DNA from: an uncultured Bacteroides sp.
GTDB taxonomy: Bacteria; Bacteroidota; Bacteroidia; Bacteroidales; Bacteroidaceae
Length of the DNA: 11,828 nt
Direction: 5' to 3'
NCBI GenBank assembly: GCA_900546355.1
Contig: URCM01000096.1
Span: 1-11,828, forward strand
Part shown: positions 1 to 7,654 of the stretch, one piece after another
Layout: every line of letters starts with the position of its first letter
Position numbering within the stretch: the stretch's first letter is position 1
The notes under the pieces: model-generated
Seen by the model: the letters and a program-made list of their open reading frames with translations, nothing else
The model's database searches: none
What the model was told of the DNA's origin: nothing
Translations under genes and position numbers: made by a program

Positions 1-65
1 GTTAATTTAACTCGCTGACTTTTAAGTGTTTAATTAATTATTTACCGAAGTATTGTTATATAATT

Positions 66-287
66 ATGAGCAAAGTATTTCAAGTTGTCCCCAAGCGAGT
101 GAAACGCTGTAACGGAACAGTCCTTACACCGGAAATGTCGGTCATCGTAACAACGGAACACCACACCTCAGACCCTTTCTACAATGGGGCGAAAGAGTTG
201 CAAGCAGCCTATATGGATAAGTATGGCTTCGACTACCGTAAGGCCTGCTGTAGTAAATACGACTTCGAGTTCAAGAATTTAGACTAA
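66..287 (+). CDS. Small conserved hypothetical protein, DUF6140-like
   Basis: A 73-aa soluble protein with no signal peptide or membrane segment. The layout is a basic N-terminal beta-type segment (VFQVVPKRVKRCNG), then a 'LTPEMSVIV' stretch, then a helix ending in 'YMDKYGFDYRKA'. From memory this order (a short strand, 'L.pgMsV.V', and 'F..KYG.D.kka' near the end) resembles the small DUF6140 proteins that are common in Bacteroidetes accessory DNA; their function is unknown. Two adjacent cysteines (CC) near the end are a curiosity but not a recognised metal site. The upstream 65 bases are very AT-rich and hold no convincing TAnnTTTG element or strong ribosome binding site, so the promoter may lie left of the window. 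A hairpin follows the stop codon and separates this gene from the operon behind it. It could be cargo unrelated to the neighbouring genes. The coding call is fairly safe; the family name is tentative. Confidence 0.7.
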   Translation: MSKVFQVVPKRVKRCNGTVLTPEMSVIVTTEHHTSDPFYNGAKELQAAYMDKYGFDYRKACCSKYDFEFKNLD

Positions 288-298
288 AAAACTCTATT

Positions 299-339
299 AC
301 AGAGATAAAGTACAACCATGTGTTAGATTTTATCTCTGT
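299..339 (+). terminator. Hairpin terminator after the 73-aa gene
   Basis: A perfect 11-bp inverted repeat, ACAGAGATAAA (299-309) pairing with TTTATCTCTGT (329-339), with a 19-base loop, starts 11 bases after the stop codon of the small gene and is followed by a T-rich tail (TTTTATTAT). The stem is AT-rich and the loop long, so it is weaker than a classical GC-rich terminator. It lies just upstream of the membrane-protein start at 363, so it could also limit read-through into the operon or fold in that gene's leader RNA. Confidence 0.6.
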
Positions 340-362
340 TTTATTATCCTTAACTTACACGT

Positions 363-1763
363 ATGAATAAAATGAAACAAGTGTTGACTGATCACAAGAA
401 TTCGGTCATTATAGCTTCAACGATAGCTTTGATAGTAATAGCATGCGCTTTTGCCGTCTATTTGAGGCTTTATACTGGTAAAGAACTTTGGTATGAGATG
501 TTTGCTGCAATAATCGGAGTCATCATCACGGCAATTATCACCATGATGCTCCTTATAGGTCAAACCGACAGTGACGAAAAGCGCGAGAAGAAAGGCAAGG
601 TGTTTGAAGAAAAACTGCGCATATACCAAGAATACCTTTCGACCTTATACGATGTTATTAAAGACGGAAAGAATACCAACGAGGAGAAGCTAAAGCTGGC
701 ATTCAAGACTTCGTCGGTGGCCATGCACTGTGCACCTGAACGGGTTGAGAAAATAAGCGAAAGCGTTAAAGAAATATTTAAAAGGACAATTAAGGAGGAC
801 GGCAACGCGCTGGAAAAACTTAGTGAAGAAGATTTGAAAGTAGTTTTAAAAAATTTGTTCGATATAATGGAAGCATTTAAAGCCGACCTATATGAGAACT
901 ATAAAAGGCATGAAACACTTAAATGGAACAAGACGCTCTTAAACTTTCTTGACGCATTTAAACTTGAACAAAACGATGGCGATGCGCCTCAACAAATGCC
1001 TGTCGACACGAAAGATAATATAAAAACTAATGATGCAAAGACCGCAGACGAAGACTGGGAAGAAAAGAAAAAAGACTGGACTCTCAGAGGTTGGACGGTC
1101 AATGATTATCTTGCCAGCAAAAACGGTTTTATGCTTACGTTGACAGGCTCTGGCGCAGGCAATAATCAGCCTGCCTTTGTGGATGTAGGATGGTACGACG
1201 GGCATTATTACATTCAAGCTTCATATGAGCGTGACCCGAATTTCGCTAAAGCCTTGAAGTGGGAATATGGAGGCCGCAGGAGCCATGGCACATGGTGGAA
1301 ATACTTCGACGATGAGTTTTACAACATACCCGAAGGTCAATTGTACACATATTTCTGCGACAATAAAAAACTGCGTGAATATCTTTATGAGAAGATAGTG
1401 AACCTTATGGACATTGTTGAACGTGAAAATCACATTATAAAATTAAAGGACAACGTAGGAACACGTGAGGGCTGGGATATATTTACATGGTATTGGGACA
1501 CTCTCGCATGCACCTACGAAAATAATGCAGACCGTCCGTTCATTGATGTCACGCGAGAAAAAACAGGTAATGTAAAAATAAAGTTGGCAAACAGGACAGA
1601 ACAACCAGAACTCCTCAAAGAACTAATACAAAAAATTGGTTGTGGCAATCTTAAACCAGAAAAGGATGGGTATTATGTACTTAATGAATTGGATGAAAAC
1701 GACAAAATACCTTCAAAGGTAAAAGAATGGATGAATAAAATAGAGGAAGGGACTAAAAAATGA
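363..1763 (+). CDS. Two-helix membrane-anchored protein of unknown function
   Basis: A 466-aa protein I cannot assign to a named family. Residues about 14-36 and 46-66 are two hydrophobic helices joined by a short loop (LRLYTGKELWYE). They are followed by a highly charged, probably helical stretch (about 67-200, from 'QTDSDEKREKKGKVFEEKL'), so most of the protein should be cytoplasmic. A low-complexity linker (about 200-235) leads to an aromatic-rich C-terminal region (about 236-466). This seems to hold two loosely similar units, one with 'PAFVDVGWYDGHYYIQ' and one with 'RPFIDVTREKTGNVKIK', each followed by an '(A/L)K.L' helix and a second helix at its end. The ATG at 363 has a weak ribosome binding site; ATG at 372 is an alternative. 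It is the first gene of the packed run and its stop codon touches a GTG that could begin an extended form of the WYL gene. By context it may be a membrane effector or sensor of a defence operon; this is inference only. Confidence 0.8.
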   Translation: MNKMKQVLTDHKNSVIIASTIALIVIACAFAVYLRLYTGKELWYEMFAAIIGVIITAIITMMLLIGQTDSDEKREKKGKVFEEKLRIYQEYLSTLYDVIKDGKNTNEEKLKLAFKTSSVAMHCAPERVEKISESVKEIFKRTIKEDGNALEKLSEEDLKVVLKNLFDIMEAFKADLYENYKRHETLKWNKTLLNFLDAFKLEQNDGDAPQQMPVDTKDNIKTNDAKTADEDWEEKKKDWTLRGWTVNDYLASKNGFMLTLTGSGAGNNQPAFVDVGWYDGHYYIQASYERDPNFAKALKWEYGGRRSHGTWWKYFDDEFYNIPEGQLYTYFCDNKKLREYLYEKIVNLMDIVERENHIIKLKDNVGTREGWDIFTWYWDTLACTYENNADRPFIDVTREKTGNVKIKLANRTEQPELLKELIQKIGCGNLKPEKDGYYVLNELDENDKIPSKVKEWMNKIEEGTKK

Positions 1764-1801
1764 GTGTCGACCATTCATGTGATCTCATTACATTCCATTT
1801 A

Positions 1802-1809
1802 TACATTTG
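1802..1809 (+). promoter_or_regulatory. Bacteroides-type -7 promoter element before the WYL gene
   Basis: TACATTTG matches the Bacteroides -7 consensus TAnnTTTG exactly and lies about 30 bases before the ATG at 1839, a suitable distance for a transcription start in between. No clear TTTG -33 element is seen 19-21 bases upstream, so the match could be chance in AT-rich DNA. If real, the regulator and the genes after it have their own promoter, separate from the membrane-protein gene. Confidence 0.4.
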
Positions 1810-1838
1810 GTCAATATAATAATAAACAAAAATGTGAT

Positions 1839-2804
1839 ATGGCAGCAAATCTTTTCGGACGGTACGTCTGGCTGATAGATACCCTGCGCCGATACAAACG
1901 CCTGACATTCCAAGAAATCAGCGAGCTTTGGCAGGAAAGCGGGCTGGGCTATGGTGAGGAATTGCCTTTGCGCACGTTCCATAATCACCAGAAGGCTATC
2001 AAGGACATCTTTGACGTGTACATCGAATGTGATAGGAAAGACGGCTATCGGTATTACATAGACGAGCCGGAACGGCTGGAAGGAAATAACCTGCAAAGTT
2101 GGCTAATCAGTTCCTATGCCACCTTGAACCAAATTCAGGCAGACAACAAGTTGGAAGACCGGATTATTTTTGAGGATATTCCATCAGGGCAAACATGGCT
2201 CACGCCTATCGCCGAAGCCATGCGGCGCAATCGTGTGCTGAGTATCACGCATCAAGGGTTTGGAAAACCTGAAGCCAGCACATTTGAGATTGAACCATAC
2301 TGTCTGAAAGTCGTGAAGCGCCGTTGGTATGTGGTGACACGCAGCCCGTACTATTCGGAGCGGAACAAAGAAAAAGGCATCAAGCCCGCCGATGTCTATC
2401 GGGTATATGCCCTCGACCGCATCTCGGATATTCAGGACACGGGCAAGACGTTCAAGATGAAAAAGGACTTCGATATCAATCACTATTTTGAAGGATGCTG
2501 TGGAGTAATCACTTCAGATAAACCCATACAACGCATTGTTCTTTTGGCTTACGGCGGTTTTGCCGACTATCTGCGTACACTGCCTTTGCACGAATCACAA
2601 CGGGAGATAGAAGGCGATGATGAGTCCACGCTCTTTGAATACCATCTGAAACCGACTTTCGACTTCTATCAGTTGGTTCTCGCCCAAGGAGACCAGGTGG
2701 AAGTGCTGGAGCCGGAATCCGTGCGCAACGAAATGCGCAATTTTGCAAAAAACATGTTGAACTATTATACTTGGAAAGAGGAGGATAAACCATGCAAGGA
2801 ATAA
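1839..2804 (+). CDS. WYL-domain transcriptional regulator
   Basis: A 321-aa regulator. The N-terminal third is a winged-helix-type DNA-binding region ('RYVWLIDTLRRYKRLTFQEI', then 'LRTFHNHQKAIKDIF'), as in WYL regulators that begin with a helix-turn-helix. The WYL core follows: 'KRRWYVVTRS' (W163 when counted from this start), then 'VYRVYALDRISDI'. A WCX-like C-terminal part ends with 'VEVLEPESVRNEMRNFAKNM'. WYL proteins bind nucleic acid or nucleotide ligands and often repress or activate phage-defence operons in bacteria (BrxR/CapW type). The frame is open up to a GTG at 1764, directly after the upstream stop. I prefer the ATG at 1839 because homology-like sequence ('FGRYVWLIDTLRRY') starts there and a -7 promoter match sits between the two starts. 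The next gene overlaps its end by 13 bases. It probably controls this operon. Confidence 0.88.
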   Translation: MAANLFGRYVWLIDTLRRYKRLTFQEISELWQESGLGYGEELPLRTFHNHQKAIKDIFDVYIECDRKDGYRYYIDEPERLEGNNLQSWLISSYATLNQIQADNKLEDRIIFEDIPSGQTWLTPIAEAMRRNRVLSITHQGFGKPEASTFEIEPYCLKVVKRRWYVVTRSPYYSERNKEKGIKPADVYRVYALDRISDIQDTGKTFKMKKDFDINHYFEGCCGVITSDKPIQRIVLLAYGGFADYLRTLPLHESQREIEGDDESTLFEYHLKPTFDFYQLVLAQGDQVEVLEPESVRNEMRNFAKNMLNYYTWKEEDKPCKE

Positions 2805-3343
2805 ATTTCATCGCCATAGATTTTGAGACAGCTACAGGCAAACGTGCTTCCATCTGTGAAGCAGGCATCTGCGTAGTGCGTGACGGAGAGATTGTGGAAA
2901 CCCGTTCGTGGCTTGTCCGTCCGCAAGGAAATAGTTACAGTTATTGGAACATGCAGATTCACGGCATCCGACCGAATGATACTGTCTATTCACCGGAATT
3001 CCCGGAAATATGGGCAGAAATCAGCAAATACCTTAAAGACATACCAGTGCTTGTCGCCCACAATGCCGCTTTTGACATCGGCTGCATCCGTCACTCGTTG
3101 GAACTCTACGGTATGGAGAAGCCTGACATTACCTATTATTGTTCCCTCCGTGCGGCCCGTAAGCTCTATAATTTCGGTTGCAACAGTCTGGATTACCTTT
3201 GTGACCAGTTCAAGATACCTTACGGACAGCACCACCGGGCAGGGGATGATGCAGAGATGTGCGCACGGCTGTTTCTGAGAGAAATAAAGGACTTCGGACT
3301 TTGTGGATTAGAGGAAATGAAGTACTATGGTGGAAAATTATAA
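2792..3343 (+). CDS. DnaQ-like DEDDh 3'-5' exonuclease
   Basis: A 183-aa stand-alone exonuclease domain of the DnaQ/RNase T superfamily, which removes nucleotides from 3' ends using two metal ions. All catalytic positions are visible: D10 and E12 in 'IAIDFET', D95 in 'LVAHNAAFD', and H148 with D153 in 'HHRAGDDAE', the DEDDh signature. 'IHGI' at about 56-59 matches the conserved 'i.GI' segment of polymerase III epsilon-type exonucleases. There is no polymerase, helicase or BRCT domain attached, and no membrane segment. The start is supported by a strong AGAGGAGG ribosome binding site 8-9 bases upstream and overlaps the WYL gene by 13 bases; the next gene overlaps its end by 17 bases. Such placement points to co-translation with the regulator and the DUF262 genes. 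By context it may act on phage or damaged DNA or RNA; the substrate cannot be read from sequence. Confidence 0.92.
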   Translation: MQGINFIAIDFETATGKRASICEAGICVVRDGEIVETRSWLVRPQGNSYSYWNMQIHGIRPNDTVYSPEFPEIWAEISKYLKDIPVLVAHNAAFDIGCIRHSLELYGMEKPDITYYCSLRAARKLYNFGCNSLDYLCDQFKIPYGQHHRAGDDAEMCARLFLREIKDFGLCGLEEMKYYGGKL

Positions 3344-5288
3344 AATTACGAATATTATGGAAAAACAATGTAACGACAATCAAATTGGATTGAAAACAAT
3401 AGGAGAGCTTTCAGGCTTGAGCTTTTTTATCCCGAATTATCAGCGCGGCTACAGGTGGACACGCCAGCAAGTGAAGGACTTGCTCAACGACATCAACGAG
3501 TTCGATGCCAGCAAGGATGGATTCTATTGCTTGCAACCATTGGTAGTGAGACTGCGCAACGAAAATGATATTGTGACAAAAATACATGAAACGAATAAAC
3601 TTTCAGAGATAAGGGAAATTCTCAATAAGAGCGTTGGCAAGTGGGAAGTTATAGACGGTCAACAGCGACTTACCACTATATACATCATTCTCAGAAGCCT
3701 TGACTCCAATGAGCCTTATTCATTGGAATACGCAACTCGCGCCAAAAGCAGGGAGTTCCTTCTCAATATGGATAAATATAATGAAAGGGACAACATTGAC
3801 TTTTATTATATGGATCAAGCCAAGAAAACCGTGAAGGAATGGCTCAAACCAGACTTTGACAAAGGGGCATTCTTGGACAAGCTGAAAAACAAAGTTAATT
3901 TTATATGGTATGAATCTGTTGACGAAGACCCCATAAAGGTGTTCACCCGACTGAACATCGGCAAAATAGCCCTTACCAATTCAGAGCTGATAAAGGCATT
4001 GTTCCTCAACAGATCTAATTTTGCGGGAAAGTCGACGGACAGTTTAAGATTGAGGCAACAAGAAATCGCAAGCGAATGGGATAAGATAGAATATACCCTG
4101 CAAAGCGACGAGTTTTGGCTATTCCTGCACGACAAGGGTTATGATCGTCCGACGCGTATAGACTTCATCTTCGATTTGATTTGCAGCAGAAATTCGCTTA
4201 ATATTGAAAAACTCAATAAAGAGGATGAAAAGGAAAAGATTATTGGTTCTGACGAACACAGGACATTCCGATATTTTTATGAATACTTCAAGTCCTCACA
4301 CATAGATGGGAATAATGACGAAGAAACCCTATTGCAAAAAACAGAAAAGGCTTGGCAGACTGTAAAATCCTATTTCCAGACGTTTAATGAATGGTATGAT
4401 GACTTGGAACTTTATCATTACGTGGGTTTTCTCCTTGCGGTAGGCACCATTCCCATTAAACAACTTGTAAACTCATGGAAAGCGAAGAAAGGTAAGAAGG
4501 AATTTGTACGCTACCTGAAAGACGAAATCAAGAAAGCGATAGGCAACAATAGCACAGACTACCCATACAAAGAAGATGGAAGCGACAAGCGCAACTGCTA
4601 CCGCCTATTGCTGTTTCACAACATACAGACTGTGATAAATCAAAACCAGGCACAACAAAGCAACAATAAATACCAGATAGGGATATTTTACAAATTTCCG
4701 TTCCACTTGTATAAGTTGGAAGGATGGGACGTGGAGCACATCAATTCCAGCACAAGCAACCCAGAAGAAGATGACGGCACACGCAAGGAATGGCTTGTCA
4801 ACGTCTATCTAAGTGCCGATGAAGATATACGGAAATACATAAACAACTATTTCGACACCGAGGATAAAAATACAAAAGACGAGCTTTTCAAGAAAATAAA
4901 AAAGAACTTCAATGAAGGTCCTGAGGTCTGGACGCCAGAAGAAAAGAACAGAATATGGAATTACACCCTGCTTGATTCATCAACAAACAGGAGTTATGGC
5001 AACGCCATTTTTTCCGCGAAACGCCGTGTCATTATTGGCAAGGACCAAGGCAAACTGATACCAGTACCGAAGCTAATGAAAGACGGGAAGCTCGCAATAG
5101 ACAAAGAAAGCAAGTGGGCCACTTCCTCTTTTGTTCCACCGTGCACGAAACAAGTATTCCTAAAATATTACTCATCTACAATCGGTGACAATAACTATTG
5201 GACAAAAGCTGACGCTGAAGCTTACAAAAACGACATAGACTCATGCTTGGAAAAGCTTGAACAAAACGATCAGGAGGACAAACAATGA
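3327..5288 (+). CDS. DUF262 protein with C-terminal HNH/DUF1524-like nuclease
   Basis: A 653-aa GmrSD-like protein. The N-terminal DUF262 (ParB-related) domain shows 'IPNYQRGYRW' at 35-44, 'VIDGQQRLTT' at 108-117 with the DGQQR core, and 'VFTRLNIGKIALTNSELIKA' further on. DUF262 domains bind and hydrolyse nucleotides in restriction systems such as GmrSD, BrxU and SspE. The C-terminal part has 'WDVEHINSS' (H471) and 'IWNYTLLDSSTNRSYGNAIF' (N554, N559), which follows the DUF1524 HNH pattern 'EHI...GNL.LL...N....N..F..K', with W in place of the usual G. That family cuts DNA. The start at 3327 overlaps the exonuclease gene by 17 bases and has AGAGGAA upstream; ATG at 3357 lacks a site. The end overlaps the second DUF262 gene by ATGA. 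It looks intact and is the most likely nuclease effector of the operon. Confidence 0.9.
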   Translation: MVENYKITNIMEKQCNDNQIGLKTIGELSGLSFFIPNYQRGYRWTRQQVKDLLNDINEFDASKDGFYCLQPLVVRLRNENDIVTKIHETNKLSEIREILNKSVGKWEVIDGQQRLTTIYIILRSLDSNEPYSLEYATRAKSREFLLNMDKYNERDNIDFYYMDQAKKTVKEWLKPDFDKGAFLDKLKNKVNFIWYESVDEDPIKVFTRLNIGKIALTNSELIKALFLNRSNFAGKSTDSLRLRQQEIASEWDKIEYTLQSDEFWLFLHDKGYDRPTRIDFIFDLICSRNSLNIEKLNKEDEKEKIIGSDEHRTFRYFYEYFKSSHIDGNNDEETLLQKTEKAWQTVKSYFQTFNEWYDDLELYHYVGFLLAVGTIPIKQLVNSWKAKKGKKEFVRYLKDEIKKAIGNNSTDYPYKEDGSDKRNCYRLLLFHNIQTVINQNQAQQSNNKYQIGIFYKFPFHLYKLEGWDVEHINSSTSNPEEDDGTRKEWLVNVYLSADEDIRKYINNYFDTEDKNTKDELFKKIKKNFNEGPEVWTPEEKNRIWNYTLLDSSTNRSYGNAIFSAKRRVIIGKDQGKLIPVPKLMKDGKLAIDKESKWATSSFVPPCTKQVFLKYYSSTIGDNNYWTKADAEAYKNDIDSCLEKLEQNDQEDKQ

Positions 5289-7654
5289 CAAACGAAGCAA
5301 CTTCTTTCTGGAAATTTATCGGCAATTACCAAATAGAAATTCCGATAATACAACGCGACTATGCACAGGGCAGATTGGGCAAAGAACACTTGCGCAACAA
5401 TTTTCTCGTGAACCTAAAGCTAGCATTAGATTATCAATTGCCGGAACCTGCATTGAAACTTGATTTTGTTTATGGTTCCGAAGACGAAGGCAAACTATCT
5501 CCACTTGACGGTCAACAAAGGCTTACCACGCTATGGCTGCTTCATTGGTACGTGGCACTCAGGGCTGGCAAGCTCGAAGAAGCCTCTGTAAGGCTGAGAA
5601 ATTTCACATACGAGACGCGAATATCTTCAAGGGAGTTTTGCAGAAACCTATGCATACCCCAAAATTTTGAAGAATATGACGGCAACACAGGAATTGTGGA
5701 TTTCATAACCAGCCGCACTTGGTTTTACTCTTCCTGGAAGCAAGACCCAACCATACGATCAATGTTGAGAATGATTGGCGGTACAAAGATTAACGACAAA
5801 CAAGGTAACGATATTATTGATGGCTTGGAAGAGTTGTTTGACGAAAGAAACAAAGAAAGCTTTGAAAAATATTGGAAGGCTTTGATTTCTGAAAATGCTC
5901 CTATCGTATTTTATTATCTTCCGCTTAAAAATTTTGGACTGACAGATGAGCTGTACATCAAAATGAATGCACGTGGCAAGCAACTCACTTCGTTTGAGAA
6001 TTTCAAGGCCGACTTAATCGGGTACATTGAAAGGAAGGCAAAAGAGAATTGTGCCTGGAGAAGTTTCCTTGATATCGAAAGGGGCATTCCCTTAAAACTC
6101 GATACTACTTGGACTGACATTTTTTGGGAAAAAGCCGCATCAAATGGAGAAATTGACAAGATTTACTTCGCCTTCCTAAACCGTTACTTCCTGAATTGCG
6201 CTATCATATATAATAATGCAAAGGAGACATCAAAAGAATGGAAACTGTATGGTAATAAGTCAGACGATTCGTTGCTTGGCTATAACAATGGTTTTGACGA
6301 CATCTACGCCGCCATCCTCTCAAGGTTGGAAGTTTTGGAAAACCTAAGCACCCTTTTTAAGCATTTGGCAGAAGCCAAGGAAGATGTCAAAGAGTATCTT
6401 CCAAAGTGGTTCGGGGAGTTTGATTTCATCCCTAAATATACTGGTAATACCATTTCCACGCTCACGCAGACGCAAAGGGTGGTATTCTTCGGGGTATGCC
6501 GGTATTTGGAATCCTGCTCAGCGTTCAATGAGCGTCGCTTCAGAAGGTGGATGAGAGTGGTGTGCAATTTAGCGGAGAACACCACGATAAATACGGTTGA
6601 CGCAATGGTCGCTCGTCTGAAATTAATAGATGAATTGAGCAAACACGTGGAAAACATCTATGAATATTTGGCAAGCGAAGATTTCAAAATACAATCAAAA
6701 GCGTCTCCTGAACAGTTAGGAGAGGAAATAGCGAAAGCCAAGCAAATACTTAAACCTCAGGAAGCGCAACTACCCGAGCGGCCTACTGATTGGAGTGACG
6801 ATAAAGAATGGAATTGGGAGTCGGCTATATCGGAAGCAGAAGGATATGCCTTTTTCAATGGTGCAATCCGATTTCTGTTTAGAAATAAAAACAATAAATG
6901 GGAGTGGAATAATTTTACGACAAAATGGAGAAATGCTCAGTTTCTATTCGGCGAAAAAGGATTTTACAAGAACAAATCCACTTTATTGCGGTATTTTATT
7001 AGTAAATTTACAGAATGGGATATGTTTTGGGGGATTACTTTTGATAGTACGCAATCGTCTTGGCGTTCTAATTTGTTAGATGACAAGTGGAGTTGCCCAA
7101 TCGATGAAATGTTGTGTTCTTCCAGTTTCGAGGTTAATCCTGATTACCACTCATCATTCGAAGGAAAGCAAAAGGCTGTGCAAGAAGAACTTGTGATATC
7201 CGGTTTATTGGACTATATTGAGAGAGGATGTCATTTGAACTACAGGGACAACGACATTTACATTCTCTATCCCTACAACGCAAAAGCTGATTGGAAGAAA
7301 TACATAATCGCTGACAAGCGTAACAAGCTATTGTCAACCCTTTACGGCGGGTGCATTGACCTGTCCAACAAACAGCTTGGCAAGATCTACACCAACCAGA
7401 AGATTGAAGGGTGTGATTTTTTCTGGGGATGGGACATCCATTTCATTTATGTTGATGATGCAGAGTATGCGTTCCGTTGGCAACATTGGAATTGGATTGA
7501 CCTGTATGAGGACAATAAACGCCTTTATGAAGAAAACAACAACCTGACCATTAATGGTAGCGAGATAAAGGATGAAAAGGATTTGGTTGAGAAGATGGAC
7601 CAATGTATAGACCGTTATAGAAATTCAAAAGGAAATGCCGACCAACTCAATTAA
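5285..7654 (+). CDS. Large second DUF262 protein without visible HNH domain
   Basis: A 789-aa protein with an N-terminal DUF262 domain clearly different from that of its neighbour: 'IPIIQRDYAQGR' at 19-30, 'LDFVYGSE' at 59-66, 'PLDGQQRLTTLWLLHWY' from 73, and 'LYIKMNARGKQLTSFENFKA' from 223. The long remainder (about 260-789) is helical in the middle and rich in tryptophan near the end ('FFWGWDIHFIY', 'FRWQHWNWIDLYED'). I find neither an HNH/DUF1524 motif nor a PD-(D/E)XK motif in it, so this partner may sense or switch rather than cut, or it may carry an unrecognised activity. Translation is very probably coupled to the upstream gene: the starts overlap by ATGA and an AGGAGG site lies 8 bases before. 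It is not a simple duplicate of the first DUF262 gene, because spacing between motifs and C-terminal regions differ. The function is unknown beyond the DUF262 assignment. Confidence 0.9.
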   Translation: MTNEATSFWKFIGNYQIEIPIIQRDYAQGRLGKEHLRNNFLVNLKLALDYQLPEPALKLDFVYGSEDEGKLSPLDGQQRLTTLWLLHWYVALRAGKLEEASVRLRNFTYETRISSREFCRNLCIPQNFEEYDGNTGIVDFITSRTWFYSSWKQDPTIRSMLRMIGGTKINDKQGNDIIDGLEELFDERNKESFEKYWKALISENAPIVFYYLPLKNFGLTDELYIKMNARGKQLTSFENFKADLIGYIERKAKENCAWRSFLDIERGIPLKLDTTWTDIFWEKAASNGEIDKIYFAFLNRYFLNCAIIYNNAKETSKEWKLYGNKSDDSLLGYNNGFDDIYAAILSRLEVLENLSTLFKHLAEAKEDVKEYLPKWFGEFDFIPKYTGNTISTLTQTQRVVFFGVCRYLESCSAFNERRFRRWMRVVCNLAENTTINTVDAMVARLKLIDELSKHVENIYEYLASEDFKIQSKASPEQLGEEIAKAKQILKPQEAQLPERPTDWSDDKEWNWESAISEAEGYAFFNGAIRFLFRNKNNKWEWNNFTTKWRNAQFLFGEKGFYKNKSTLLRYFISKFTEWDMFWGITFDSTQSSWRSNLLDDKWSCPIDEMLCSSSFEVNPDYHSSFEGKQKAVQEELVISGLLDYIERGCHLNYRDNDIYILYPYNAKADWKKYIIADKRNKLLSTLYGGCIDLSNKQLGKIYTNQKIEGCDFFWGWDIHFIYVDDAEYAFRWQHWNWIDLYEDNKRLYEENNNLTINGSEIKDEKDLVEKMDQCIDRYRNSKGNADQLN

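Noticed and set aside
1..65. Possible promoter or attachment site before the first gene
   Set aside because: Very AT-rich, but no TAnnTTTG element, no duplicated core elsewhere in the window and no integrase nearby.
2509..2868. Open frame of 119 codons on the - strand across the WYL/exonuclease boundary
   Set aside because: Shadow frame; both + strand genes have recognised domains and an overlap with a good ribosome binding site.
5257..5463. A 68-codon + strand frame overlapping the DUF262 junction
   Set aside because: Out-of-frame with the large DUF262 gene, which has a strong ribosome binding site and conserved motifs across the same bases.
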